Positions 41,736-58,145 of a stretch of 64,000 nucleotides of DNA are shown here, piece by piece. Position 1 is the stretch's first letter. The number at the start of each line of letters is the position of its first letter. Under the pieces are notes generated by a model. The model ran no database searches, was not told the DNA's origin, and saw only the letters and a program-made list of their open reading frames with translations. The position numbers were made by a program, and so were the translations under genes. The stretch is from Latrodectus hesperus (Eukaryota > Arthropoda > Arachnida > Araneae > Theridiidae), in NCBI GenBank assembly GCA_037975125.1, contig CM075852.1, forward strand, positions 682,001 through 746,000, read 5' to 3'.

Positions 41736-42866
41736 ATGGAATGTACTTCTAATTCTTTACTCCCTATGGAGCAACAAATGATACAGGATCAGAGATATTT
41801 TGTTATTAAAAGAACTGAGGGCAATTTCGATAATGTTTCTCCTTTCTTAATTAATAAGAGTCTTATTGGTACAGTTGGAAATGTCAAAAATGTTCGCAAG
41901 ATGAAATCTGGTGATCTCTTAGTTGAAGTCTTATCAATTGAACAGGCCAAAGCCACCCTAAAACTAAAATGCCTTGGTAATATAGATGTTATAGTATCTC
42001 CGCATAGTAGGTTAAATTCTACACGGGGAGTAATTTCAGCAGATGATCTATTTAATGTTTCAGAGGAGGAAATTTTGAATAATCTCGTTGACCAAAAAGT
42101 ACAACATGTGCAGCGTATTACAATCAGGAGAGAGGGCAAAATTATAAGAACTAAGCACCTTATACTCACATTTGCTACTCCTATACTACCTCAATCTATT
42201 AAAGCTGGTTACCTAAATTGTAATGTTCGCCCCTATATTCCAAATCCATTACGATGCTTTAAGTGTCAGCGTTTCGGCCATGCAAAAACTACTTGTAGGG
42301 GACATTTGACTTGTGCTCGATGTGCATCTGTTGGACATGATAGTAGTGAATGTCAATTACAAGAAAAATGTGTAAACTGCAGTGGTGAACATCCATCATA
42401 CTCCCGGTCATGCCCAACCTGGATATTAGAAAAAGAGATTATTACTGTGAAAATAAAACAAAACTTATCTTACCCTGAAGCCAGGCATACAGTATCATCT
42501 CGTACCCCTAATCAAGGTGTTAGCTATTCACAAGCAATTAAAAAAGTCATGAAATCTTGTAGTACTCAAACAGATTTCTTAAAATTTCCAAACTTATCCT
42601 CAAATATTCCTAGTATAAATGTCCCACCTATTCCGAAAGGAATTTCTCCACTGTCTTCTGCAAAATCTAAATCCCAAAGATCCCTAAAATTAAAGAATGC
42701 AAAAGAAGGGTTCCATAAATCATACTTAAAGAGTAAAAGAAGCTCAACTGCCTCTAAGACAGGTATAAAAAACGCAGACCCATCAGATGATGAAACACTC
42801 CTAAGTGGAGATTCATCTGAATCCCAGATGGCTTGCTCCAATGCCGGAGCATTCAGCTTTGCTTAA
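41736..42866 (+). CDS. LINE ORF1 protein, zinc-knuckle RNA-binding (376 aa)
   Basis: A Gag-like ORF1 protein that would coat the LINE RNA and help form the ribonucleoprotein. The N-terminal 170 residues look like an RRM-type fold region (YFVIKRTEG at 21; GDLLVEVLS at 59). Three zinc knuckles follow: C174-C177-H182-C187 (CFKCQRFGHAKTTC), C193-C196-H201-C206 (CARCASVGHDSSEC) and C212-C215-H219-C226. The C-terminal 150 residues are Ser/Lys-rich and low complexity. The frame is intact. The start is the first long-frame ATG after the short upstream ORFs. Its stop TAA overlaps the ORF2 start as TAATG. Confidence 0.93.
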   Translation: MECTSNSLLPMEQQMIQDQRYFVIKRTEGNFDNVSPFLINKSLIGTVGNVKNVRKMKSGDLLVEVLSIEQAKATLKLKCLGNIDVIVSPHSRLNSTRGVISADDLFNVSEEEILNNLVDQKVQHVQRITIRREGKIIRTKHLILTFATPILPQSIKAGYLNCNVRPYIPNPLRCFKCQRFGHAKTTCRGHLTCARCASVGHDSSECQLQEKCVNCSGEHPSYSRSCPTWILEKEIITVKIKQNLSYPEARHTVSSRTPNQGVSYSQAIKKVMKSCSTQTDFLKFPNLSSNIPSINVPPIPKGISPLSSAKSKSQRSLKLKNAKEGFHKSYLKSKRSSTASKTGIKNADPSDDETLLSGDSSESQMACSNAGAFSFA

Positions 42867-45800
42867 TGGGAACCTTCGTTTCTTGGAATTGTCGAGGTTT
42901 CCGCACTCATATAGAAGATATAAAAACAATTATAAACCTGCATAATCCAGTTTGTTTTGCCATCCAAGAAACATTCTTGAAACCTCAGTACAGTTTAAAA
43001 TTGCGTGGATATAATTGTGTTAGGAAAGATGTTAGTCATGATTCAGTTTCTGGAGGTGTATGCATTCTTGTGTCTTGTAATATTCCTAGCACTATACAAT
43101 CCCTTAACACTTCATTGCAGGCTGTTGCAGTACGCATACACACAACATCTCTCATTACTATTTGTAGCCTTTACTTACCTCCCCATGCGATCATCCATGA
43201 AAGCGATTTAAACAGTTTGCTGGACCAACTACCTACACCCTTCATTTTACTTGGTGATTTCAATGGTCATAACACCTTATGGGGTAGTGATAATATGAAT
43301 CCTCGGGGCAAGACAATTGAACAGTTCATTTCTAATAACAATATCTGCCTTCTAAATTCCACGGAAATAACCTATTTCCATCAGCCATCAAGAACTTTTC
43401 ACTCAATAGATTTAGCTATTTGCTCTCCATCAATTCTACCTTCATTAAATCTTAATGTTGATAAGGACTTATATAACAGCGATCATTTTCCTTTAATTAT
43501 AAATCAAACTGGTATAAGCAGACCACAAGTCTTTCTCTCCTCTTATTCTTATCATCGTGCAGACTGGTCTCTCTACACTCAATTAGCTGCGATTACTGAC
43601 CGCATGGTTAGAATTGATAATATCAATGATGCTGTGCAAAAAGTGACTGATACACTTCTAGATGCTGCCAAAAACACAATTCCCAAGCGCTCCCCAATTC
43701 CCCGCAAATATCATAAACCATGGTGGAACCATGAGTGCCAAATGTCATTCAAAAAACAAAAAAAGTTGTGGACTGTTTTTCGCAGGTGCCCTACCACGGA
43801 AAACCTCATGGCTTTCAAAAAAGCTAAAGCTTTTGCTCGTCGAGTACGGAGAAATAGTCAAAAAGAATCTTGGATAAGATATGTTTCCTCCATCACATCA
43901 TCAACTTCCAGCAAAGAGTTGTGGAAGAAAGTTAAAGCTTCCAGTGGTTTATATCGGGACTTCTCTATCCCAATACTACGCACAGGAGCTGACACAATTT
44001 CTTCTCAATATGATATTGCCAATCTTTTAGGTGAAACTTTTGCAAGGGTATCTAGTCCAGCCTCTTATGATCCTAAATTTCTCAGAACCAAAGAGCAAGC
44101 TGAAAAGAAACCTATAAAGTTTCATGAAAAAGCCATACATCCATATAATTGCAATTTCTCTTTGCTGGAACTGCAGAGAGCCCTGTCCCAAACTAAAAAT
44201 ACTAGTCCGGGACCAGATGGTATCTCATATAAGATGATTTGTCATCTTAATCATGAATCTTTAATAAACATTCTTCTTCTATTCAATAGAATATGGAATG
44301 AACATGTCTATCCCAGTCTTTGGAGCAAAGCAATTATTATTCCAATTCTTAAACCTGGGAAAGATCCAACTAATCCTCAAAACTATCGTCCAATTGCTCT
44401 CACAAGTTGCCTTGCTAAAACTTTGGAGCGTATGGTCAATGCCCGTCTTGTTTATGTACTTGAAGACAATCAGTACATATCCCTTTATCAAAGTGGATTC
44501 CGGAAAGGTCGATCTACTCTGGACAATATTGCATACCTAGAAACACAAATTAGGAATGCTTTTGTACGGAGACATCATTTGGTGTCTATATTTTTTGACA
44601 TAGAAAAAGCTTATGATAAGACATGGCGTTACGGAATTCTTCGAACTTTGTATAATTTTAATTTCAGAGGAAATTTACCTATTTTTATTCAGAGTTTTTT
44701 AAGTTCTCGCATTTTTAATGTCCGTATAGGATCTGTTTTATCTAATCCATTTATCCAATGTGAGGGGGTTCCTCAGGGAAGTGTCTTAAGTGTTACTGTT
44801 TTTAATATTTGCATCAGCAACATTCTTCATGTATTGCAACCATCTGTCCATGGAACATTATATGTTGACGATCTCCAAATTTCTTGCCAAGGTTCCAACA
44901 TGCGACTGATTGAACGGCAATTACAAACTGCTGTCAATAATCTAGTTGCTTGGTGTAATGAAAATGGGCATACTTTGTCCCCTTGTAAAAGCAATTGTAT
45001 CCATTTTTGCAGAAAAACTAGGCTTCATCCTGATCCAGAAATTAAGATATCAGGTACAACTATTCCCGTAGTTAACCAGATATCATTTCTTGGGCTTATA
45101 TTTGATAAAAAGTTAACCTTCCTACCACATATCTTAGATTTGCGCAAAAGATGCGAAAAATCAATTAATATTCTGAAAGTTCTCTCTAACACCTCTTGGG
45201 GTGCAGATCGTCAAGCATTACTCCGAGTGTATCAGTCAGTTATTCTATCCCGAATTGACTATGGTAGCGTAGTTTATGGATCAGCCAGATCATCAGTTTT
45301 GCGCAAACTAGACCCTGTTCATCACTCAGCTTTACGAATCTGTTCTGGAGCATTCCGGACTTCTCCTGTCCAGAGCCTTTATGTAATTTGCAACCAGTTA
45401 CCTCTAGATCTGAGGCGTAAAAAACTCTCTCTACATTATTATTTTAAAATGCTATCAGTATCACAACACCCTTTGAAATCGATGATTATTTGTCCCTCTT
45501 TAAGAAGGCTATATAATGCACGGCCACATAACATATTACCATTTTATGAGCGTACAAATTCATTCCTGTCTTCATCCGAGTTCCCTGATTTACATATTCA
45601 AATCACAGATGCTCTAAGATTTCCTCCTTGGAATATTCCTGTTGTCAATATAATCCAACCCTTTACTGGATACAATAAATCAGTTACATCTTCCCTTATT
45701 TTGCAACAAATGTTTTCACACATTCATTCTCATTATTCCTCCCATATCTCTGTATATACTGATGGCTCAAAATCAAGTGGTCATGTTGGTTGTGGTATTG

Positions 45801-46279
45801 TTGTTGGAAATACAGTTTACAGCTATAAACTGCATGCATCATATTCTGTGTATACAGCTGAAGCTGTTGCTATTAAACGTGCTCTAGAAATAATACAATC
45901 CAGCTCTTATCGAAAGTACTGTATATATACAGATAGCATGAGTGTGCTCATGCAATTAGACAATTTTAAAGATAAATGTCATCCAATTATAGTGGAAATA
46001 TTGGATATTTTAAATATACTGAAGAATAAAGGATTTGACATCTTGTTTTGTTGGGTTCCAAGTCATGTTGGCATAGCTGGGAATGAACTTGCAGATAATG
46101 CTGCTAAAAATGCCTCTGACATTTTGCATAAAGCATTAACTTTTTTGACATTAAACAAATTATCAAAGATTTCATTTCATCCCACTGGCAAAAAACATGG
46201 GATTTGCAGAAGAACAATAAATTATATAGTATATCCTCCCACATTCTTCCATTCCCAGTTGCTCCCATGCGAAGAGTAG
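42866..46279 (+). CDS. LINE ORF2: APE endonuclease, reverse transcriptase, RNase H
   Basis: This makes the replication enzyme for target-primed reverse transcription. I take the ATG overlapping the ORF1 stop (MGTFVSWNCRGF) as start, because the frame opens only 33 bp earlier and the endonuclease fold begins here. Endonuclease motifs: SWNCRGF, QETFLK, LGDFNGHN (residue about 129), SIDLAI and NSDHFPL (about 204). RT motifs: FFDIEKAYD (about 576), GVPQGSVLS and YVDD at 666-669. RNase H: YTDGSK (964), with Asp, then AEAVAIKRAL, YTDSMS and WVPSHVGIAGNELAD. The frame ends at 46279 only because of a 1-bp deletion upstream; the true end is in the next feature. Confidence 0.93.
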   Translation: MGTFVSWNCRGFRTHIEDIKTIINLHNPVCFAIQETFLKPQYSLKLRGYNCVRKDVSHDSVSGGVCILVSCNIPSTIQSLNTSLQAVAVRIHTTSLITICSLYLPPHAIIHESDLNSLLDQLPTPFILLGDFNGHNTLWGSDNMNPRGKTIEQFISNNNICLLNSTEITYFHQPSRTFHSIDLAICSPSILPSLNLNVDKDLYNSDHFPLIINQTGISRPQVFLSSYSYHRADWSLYTQLAAITDRMVRIDNINDAVQKVTDTLLDAAKNTIPKRSPIPRKYHKPWWNHECQMSFKKQKKLWTVFRRCPTTENLMAFKKAKAFARRVRRNSQKESWIRYVSSITSSTSSKELWKKVKASSGLYRDFSIPILRTGADTISSQYDIANLLGETFARVSSPASYDPKFLRTKEQAEKKPIKFHEKAIHPYNCNFSLLELQRALSQTKNTSPGPDGISYKMICHLNHESLINILLLFNRIWNEHVYPSLWSKAIIIPILKPGKDPTNPQNYRPIALTSCLAKTLERMVNARLVYVLEDNQYISLYQSGFRKGRSTLDNIAYLETQIRNAFVRRHHLVSIFFDIEKAYDKTWRYGILRTLYNFNFRGNLPIFIQSFLSSRIFNVRIGSVLSNPFIQCEGVPQGSVLSVTVFNICISNILHVLQPSVHGTLYVDDLQISCQGSNMRLIERQLQTAVNNLVAWCNENGHTLSPCKSNCIHFCRKTRLHPDPEIKISGTTIPVVNQISFLGLIFDKKLTFLPHILDLRKRCEKSINILKVLSNTSWGADRQALLRVYQSVILSRIDYGSVVYGSARSSVLRKLDPVHHSALRICSGAFRTSPVQSLYVICNQLPLDLRRKKLSLHYYFKMLSVSQHPLKSMIICPSLRRLYNARPHNILPFYERTNSFLSSSEFPDLHIQITDALRFPPWNIPVVNIIQPFTGYNKSVTSSLILQQMFSHIHSHYSSHISVYTDGSKSSGHVGCGIVVGNTVYSYKLHASYSVYTAEAVAIKRALEIIQSSSYRKYCIYTDSMSVLMQLDNFKDKCHPIIVEILDILNILKNKGFDILFCWVPSHVGIAGNELADNAAKNASDILHKALTFLTLNKLSKISFHPTGKKHGICRRTINYIVYPPTFFHSQLLPCEE

Positions 46280-46542
46280 ATGTAAAACTCACACGGCTTC
46301 GTATTGGACATACTAGATTTACACACAAGCACTTATTCTTGTCTCGTAGTGCTCCAGTTTGTGGCATGTGTAATGTACCATATACAGTACATCACATTTT
46401 AATTGTCTGTCCTAATTTCAATGATTTACGCATAGTGTTTTTTAATACTACAAATTTAATTTTATCAGACTTGCTTGGGTTTAAACCACATAGAAATTTG
46501 TTTGCATTTTTACGTGCAATAGGTTTCTTGAATTCTATTTAA
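46147..46542 (+). pseudogene. Displaced ORF2 C-terminus after 1-bp frameshift
   Basis: In the frame -1 to ORF2 the sequence continues IKQIIKDFISSHWQKTWDLQ and ends with the usual C-terminal zinc finger C-x2-C-x7-H-x4-C (CGMCNVPYTVHHILIVC), finishing near NSI at 46542. The change lies at the T-run 46141-46146 (six T; a seventh would keep the frame). Downstream of the run both frames look natural, so this is one recent 1-bp loss or a sequencing error. Confidence 0.85.
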
Positions 46543-46672
46543 GATTTTTAGCCAAAATAACCTTTTACATATGCTTTTCTTGAACTTTTAATACATTCCA
46601 TTGCATACATCGGACTAGTATTTTAACACAGAACTTTTACCTACAGTTTTAAATATTGTACGGTGCAGAAAT

Positions 46673-46686
46673 GTCCAATATTGGAC
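46673..46686 (+). repeat. Perfect 14-bp palindrome in LINE 3' UTR
   Basis: GTCCAATATTGGAC lies about 35 nt before the 3' end. In LINEs a 3' stem is commonly recognised by the reverse transcriptase, so this may be that stem. That role is inferred. Confidence 0.5.
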
Positions 46687-46720
46687 CTTGCATCAGTAAA
46701 CCTCACAAAATCAATCAATC

Positions 46721-46732
46721 AAAATAGTCTAG
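46721..46732. repeat. Target-site duplication of the LINE, right copy
   Basis: AAAATAGTCTAG, immediately after the TCAATCAATC tail. It is identical to 41190-41201. Confidence 0.9.
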
Positions 46733-52215
<5,483 letters not shown>

Positions 52216-52444
52216 TACTGGCCATTAAAATTGCTGCACCAGGAAAGCGGCAGACCACACACGTGAAATTTGCATGACAGGTAGAACTTGCTGCAATATG
52301 CAAATGATTAGATTATCAGCGCATTCATACAAAGCAGGCGACAGTAGCGACATCTACAATGTGTATAAAACCAGAGATTTGACAGCAGTTTCTTTATACT
52401 CAGTTTCCGTTTCAACGTTGTTTTCGGCAAAGAAAGTTATTGTA

Positions 52445-53536
52445 ATGCCTCGTGTAAGAAGAAGAAATGCCTATCAGCACGCGTCTGACTTTGATCGAGG
52501 AAGGATTATAGCCTACCGGAATTACGGTTTATCGTACCGCAATATTGCTGCTCGCGTTGGTCGAGAACCCATGACTGTTAGCAGAATATGGAATCGATGG
52601 GTTCAGGACAATCATACGGAACGTCATGCAGGATCTCAGCGACCATCCATCTCTAACAGCAGAGAAGACAGACATCTTATCCGCATGGTCACAAGGGATC
52701 GTACAGCCACGTCACGAACCCTGTGTCGAGAAATGGAGTCATTTGCAAAGCAACAAGTTTCTGCTCGAACAGTTCGACGATGTTTGCAGCAGCATGGATT
52801 GTCTGCACGGTGACCATGGCTTCGGCTACCATTGACGCTGCGTCACAGACAGGAGCGCCTTCAATGGTGTGATCAGTGACGAACCTGGACGCGGGAATGG
52901 CATCACGTCATCTTTACAGATGAATCTCGGTTCTGTATACAGGACCATGATGGCCGCATTCGTGTTTAGAGGCATCGTGGAGAACGCGCATTGCCAGCTT
53001 GCATTGGACATCACCTTACTGGCCCATCTGCTGGAGGGATGGTATGGGGTGCCATTGGATACACGTCTCCATCACCTCTTGTTCGCATTACCGGCACTTT
53101 GAACAGCAACCATTACATTTCCAATGTGTTAAAGCCGTGGCTCTGCCCTATCCTCGAGGCCTCCCTATTGCTTTGTTTCAACAGGATTATGCACGACCGC
53201 ATGTTGCCCGTACTGTTCTGAACCTCCTTGATACAGAACAGGTTCGACTGTTACCCTGGCTAGCACGTTCTCCTTATCTATCACCAATTGAGAACGTGTG
53301 GTCAATGGCGATTGGCACGCCATCACTCACCATCCACTACTGTCGATGAACTGTGGCATAGTGTTGAAGCTGCATGGACTGAGATCCCCGTACATGCCAT
53401 ACAATCTCTGTTTGACTCCATACCTAGGCGGATAAATGCTGAGATCTCCGTACATGCCATACAATCTCTGTTTGACTCCATACCTAGGCGGATAAATGCT
53501 GTTATTGCAGCCAGAGGTGGCTGTTCTGGGTACTGA
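52445..53536 (+). pseudogene. Tc1-like transposase pseudogene, DDE residues kept
   Basis: The start ATG at 52445 gives MPRVRRRNAYQHASDFDRGR. Next come a paired helix-turn-helix region (SYRNIAARVG and SRIWNRWVQ) and the second HTH (SARTVRRCLQQHGLSAR), then TGA at 52811-52813. Past two more stops (about 52876 and 52966) come the catalytic blocks VIFTDESRFC (first Asp, about 52915), MVWGAIGYTS, a 1-bp loss near 53135, QQDYARPHVA (second Asp) and SPIENVWSM (Glu). A second frameshift lies near 53308. The end is RRINAVIAARGGCSGY. The 60-bp block at 53381-53440 is repeated at 53441-53500 with one base changed, adding 20 codons. Three stops and two frameshifts disable it, although all DDE residues survive. 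Confidence 0.93.
53381..53500. repeat. 60-bp in-frame tandem duplication inside the transposase
   Basis: Two adjacent 60-bp copies starting GAGATC(C/T)CCGTACATGCCA differ at one base. They duplicate the segment EI(P/S)VHAIQSLFDSIPRRINA of the C-terminus, and this did not shift the frame. Confidence 0.95.
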
Positions 53537-53668
53537 TTTCTCAAGATCTATACATTCTAATTTTCTGTAAATCTAATCACTTGTTCTTGCCACTATAATG
53601 TATGTGTCCAATAAATATCGTTCTGTTATTTGCATTCCTTCTTGGTGTAGCAATTTTAATGGCCAGTA

Positions 53669-56600
53669 TTCAACTTTGTTAATAGATTAATATGCTAAAT
53701 TTTCAGCATTATCCTTAATCTTTGCACAGTAATATATAATAATTCCTTCGATTTTTATAAAGTTTATAAATTAATGTATAAAATATTGATTATAAATTTA
53801 TTTTCATTATGTCGATTCCTTTACCCTAAAAACAGGGCCTTGCTTCAATTAAATGCTAAATATTTTATATGTATCAACGAAATCAACTTTTTTGTGTGTT
53901 ACGATAATCGAAAACCTTTTGTTTTGATTGTTTAAGGCAATCATAATTTCATATATATTAATTACTCTTCAATTTTTAGCTTTATTAATTCTTATGGGAA
54001 TATAAAAATAGGAAACAAAAAAATAAGAAAAATTAAACTCACTAATGTGAAATTTTAATATTTCAGTTAAGTTTGTTTCCTGCAAGGATTTAGAAAGGGA
54101 AATTTTTGAATATTGGTTGTAATCATCACAATATAATGGAAGTTATTTCAATTAAAATATTATAGGGATAACTAATATATATAATTAACCCCCATAATGG
54201 TCATTTAAATCAATTTTTTTAATTAATGTAAGTATTTACATCGATAATTTGCGATATTTTCATATATTGTTTCCAGAACTATATCCAAGATCTGAAATCG
54301 TAAAACTTTATCTCAATTATTAGTTTAATAATTTCTTAACACACTAATATAAGCAATTTATTCAAAATTACAATATAAAATTCAGAATATATCTTAAAAT
54401 ATTTATTTCGTAGATATACAAAATAAAGCATGTGAATTTTTTCATATATTAGAAACTACTGTTTACCCAATAATAAGTCTAGAAAAGAAACACCTTCTTA
54501 ATTTGCTTGAACATCAAAGTTACGCCGCAGCAAACAATAAATTAATTGGCTACCAATGTTTTTCGGTGTCTTCAGTGACAAAAGATAAAAGTCGGAAATA
54601 GTCTCATCACATACTCTTTGGGATGTGATATAAAAAAAACCTTCAAAAACTAAAAAATAGTATAATTATATTATACATTATAGTATTATACAAATTATAC
54701 TAGACAGTGTAATTTGTAAAAACACTATTTAATCATTTATAATACCTGTGATAGAAAAAAAAATTAAAAACTGAATGTAATCTTCACCAAAAACTATTCA
54801 AATGTATATTCAGAATAAAAATTTAAAAAGAAATATTTTATTTGATTTTAAAATAATATGAGAATAATAAAATGCTAACTTTTTTAATTATCAAGTGATA
54901 TTTTTGTATACAATATCATATAATAATATTGTCTACATATATGCTTACATACACATTAATGTATACGAACATTTGAATATACATAAATTGTTCTAAATCA
55001 TAATGGAATTAATTATTTTATAGTTAGAAAATTTACAATATTGCATCATAAATATCATTTACAGAACCCATACTTTACAAAGAAGAATATTAAAAATCAA
55101 TAAAATGCTTTCTATTAATATCAACACATTCTAAAATATTTATCATTACCTATTTTAATATTAAAATTACTAAATTTTTAAAAAAATAATTTAAAATGCA
55201 TTGATGTTAAAAAGTAAAAAAGTGATGAAATGTTGAAAAATTCTGTTATATTTACGCAAGTAATAAAGGAAATATTTAGAAAAACTTAACTAATTCTCAT
55301 AACAATTAAATTTTTTACTTCAAAATCTAATATTGCATATCAAATAGTTGTTTTTTATGGTAAGGACGTCCAAATATGGTCACTTTCTGAGAAAAGTATT
55401 TCCTTAAATAAATTGTTGAAATAAAACTTGGAAAATTCGGCAATGAAAAGTGTGACCCACCTATAAAGGGTATAGAACCCAGTTAAGCGATTTGAATATT
55501 CCAAATTCTTCTTACTGTTTTACTATAAAAATCAGGTGGTTTAGCATAAAATATTCCCATCATAAAATAGATAAGAGCCTGTTTGAAAAAGTATTTAAAT
55601 GTACAAATAGTTTTGTGAGATATAGAGTTTTATAATGCGTATGTATCTAAATTTATATGATATTTTACAAATAATGAGTAATTAAATTACTTATATACCT
55701 CATAAAGTATTTTTCACTTAAAATTTAATACGAGTTTAGATATCAGTATTATTACTATTTAAAATCAGGATACTGTAAAGAAAAAGCTCTCTCATTAAAG
55801 AAGTTCTTTTAGATCTGAAAATATAAGGGAATTTCCTTTAAAGCAAAACTACACAATCCATACTCTCCCACACAATGCTCGTCCTTGAACTTTTCTCCAA
55901 ATTCCAGAAAATTTAATCTTATAGCGTTCTAAATTTCTCCGAAATACTCTTAAATGGACTTAGGGAGATAAATTATTTAAGCACTTTCCTAAACAGAAGC
56001 AGTTACGATGATATTTCATTTAATGAGAGCTCTTTAGCTACAACGTTTCAAACCACATTAAATCTCATTCTTGTGAAAAGGTTTTAAGGAGAATGTTTAT
56101 TAAAATAATATCAACTTTTCTAACCAAGAATATTAAGTGAGTGTGAAATAAAGTTTCTTAAAATTTAATAAAAATAAATTAAAATCATAAAGGTTAATAT
56201 TATCATAGGGAAAAGAAAATTAAATATTAGTTTAAAAGATTGAGATAGTTGAGAGAAAAAAAATTTTTTTGCCATACAAAATAAATTATTCAAAAAATAT
56301 TAAGTTACTTTCATTCCTTGAAAAGTTTGAATAAGAATAACTTAAACGTTTAGTTTATTTTAGATAACAATGGCGTATCAAATAACAATAGATATAATAT
56401 CCATTTAGTCAATGTTATTTTGGCAACTTTAACCATCCATTTAATTTTTTACCATTAATTAGTTCGAATAACATTAAATGTAATTCGATATCATAGTTAA
56501 ATTATATGAGCGAATTTGATAAAGTTTTTAAGAAAATTAACAAAGGTTACAAGACTTTAATTTTTGTTAGCTGAATATTTACATATATAATAACAAATAT

Positions 56601-58078
56601 TTTCGTTAAATTTTTTTTTACAAAATTGAATAAGTTTAAAATTACGAATGCCATTGTTTTGTTAAGCATTTAGAAATGAACCGATAATTTTGAAATTTGA
56701 CTACTATAATTGTCTACCCAATGTTTGCAGAAAATATTTGTGTAAGGTGAAAATATTTTATCATAAATCTGTAACCTAAAATATAATTATATTAATTAAT
56801 TCTTATGATTTCATAATGAATCTGATCTCATCATAATCTCATATTCAATAAGTTATTCTGTTTTTACTGAGACAATAGTGAATTAAAATGATTAGAAAAA
56901 TCGTGATGTATATACTATTTATATAAAATATCGAAATTTCTTAGTTGAAACTTTAGTGGCCAAATCGTGCCTTCTGAATATCAGTGTAAATTTCTTAATT
57001 TATGAGTAACTCGTACTTTGGAATTAACTCTGTATAGTTGAATCATAAAAATGGTATGTCTTTTCTCGACTTTTACATTTTATTTAACATCTTCATGAAG
57101 AAAATATAATAAAAATATCTTGAAGCATTCTACGCAGTTTCAAAACTACACAAATATTCATCCTTGATAGTGAATCATTCATAAAAATAAAATTTGAAAT
57201 TTGATAAGCATTATATATCATTAAAATATTAACGTGAATTACAATTTCTCAGGTTAAGCTTTTTATGTAACCCATTCCTTTATTTTAAGTAATAAATGTT
57301 CTGCATTTAAGAGATCATAGTTGCAATCTTAATCAACCCATGACCCATCATTTTCATAGCATTCAATAGTTTTGGTTTGGTATTAAACGTCAGAATCGAA
57401 TGATACCAGCTCGGATTATAATCACACTTTACATTTTTTATCTAAAGCTTTTTTTGCAGTTATTTACTCCAATTCAAAGTATGTGTGATGTTTTTAGAGT
57501 ATATACTGCTTTCAAAAAATAAGTTACCTTTTAAGATGATAATAACGTCACCTGAATAAGCCTTGAAATGAAAAAATTTATTTTTTACTTCTTAGAGTGT
57601 TTAACAAGACAATCGTAGATTGTTGTATTAACCTAGTGAAACGTGAAAAAACGCATCATAGCGTGTTAATTCTTAAATATATTAATACAAAATGTTTTCC
57701 AGTCAATATTCAATTCCCTCTTGTTTTTTTAAATGTAATGTTTAAATTAATAATCAAAATTGCTTTTAAACTCTTTTTTAATCTTTATAATTAGCCAGAT
57801 CTTAAGAGCATAATCAGGATTTTAGCTATGATTTATGTCTATTAGTATTTCGGTTCTCAATTCCGTGAATTTTTATTAAAGTCTTCTTCCAATTACTTTC
57901 TTCATTACAACTTTAATTAACATTTTTTCACAATAAATTACTAATTCAAAGTCAACAATTGCTTGATTTTTTTTCTTTACAAGCAAGTTGTGATTATTTT
58001 AATACATTTAGATGCATTTCTTATAAACATTTTGAGATAAAGGGAATACAGACAAATATTACAAACCTCTAAATATGA
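53669..58078. other. AT-rich intergenic, nothing recognised
   Basis: About 4.4 kb of uniform AT-rich DNA. One 65-codon plus-strand frame at 57597-57794 has no motif. No repeat termini or SINE promoters seen. Confidence 0.5.
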
Positions 58079-58145
58079 TCTCCTCATGGTCTAAAGGTAA
58101 AACTATTTTCATATTAAAAAAGCTTTGGTTCAATTTCCGAAATAT
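58079..58145 (+). pseudogene. Decayed tRNA-like sequence (SINE head or tRNA pseudogene)
   Basis: A perfect A-box consensus TGGTCTAAAGG (about 58088-58098) lies about 34 nt before the B-box-like GGTTCAATTTCC (about 58131-58142). The acceptor ends do not pair and the middle is AT-decayed. The start TCCTCATGGTCTAAAGG resembles the tRNA-headed SINEs elsewhere in this window, so an old SINE head is the likeliest reading. Confidence 0.4.

Larger units (their letters stand above)
41202..46720 (+). mobile_element. Full-length I/Jockey-superfamily LINE, 5.5 kb
   Basis: A complete non-LTR retrotransposon: 12-bp target-site duplications, a 5' UTR of 534 bp, ORF1 (nucleic-acid-binding), ORF2 (endonuclease, reverse transcriptase, RNase H), a 3' UTR of about 180 bp and a tail (TCAA)n ending at 46720. 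ORF1 with three CCHC knuckles together with an RNase H domain in ORF2 points to the I group rather than typical Jockey, which lacks RNase H. The clade is my inference. The only visible lesion is a 1-bp frameshift near 46141-46146, and the duplication is exact, so this is a young copy. Confidence 0.93.
52218..53666 (+). mobile_element. Full-length Tc1-like element with TIRs and TA duplications
   Basis: TIRs: CTGGCCATTAAAATTGCTGC from 52218 and, reversed, CTGGCCATTAAAATTGCTAC at 53666, about 26 bp nearly identical. Both sides are flanked by TA (52216-52217, 53667-53668), the normal Tc1 target. Length is 1449 bp. It encodes one transposase, now dead. The near-identical TIRs suggest fairly recent insertion. 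Confidence 0.93.

Noticed and set aside
42566..42841. Antisense and off-frame ORFs within the LINE (41789-42169, 42566-42841, 43005-43211, 43662-43877, 44279-44540, 46104-46367)
   Set aside because: Shadows of the ORF1 and ORF2 reading frames, with no motif of their own.
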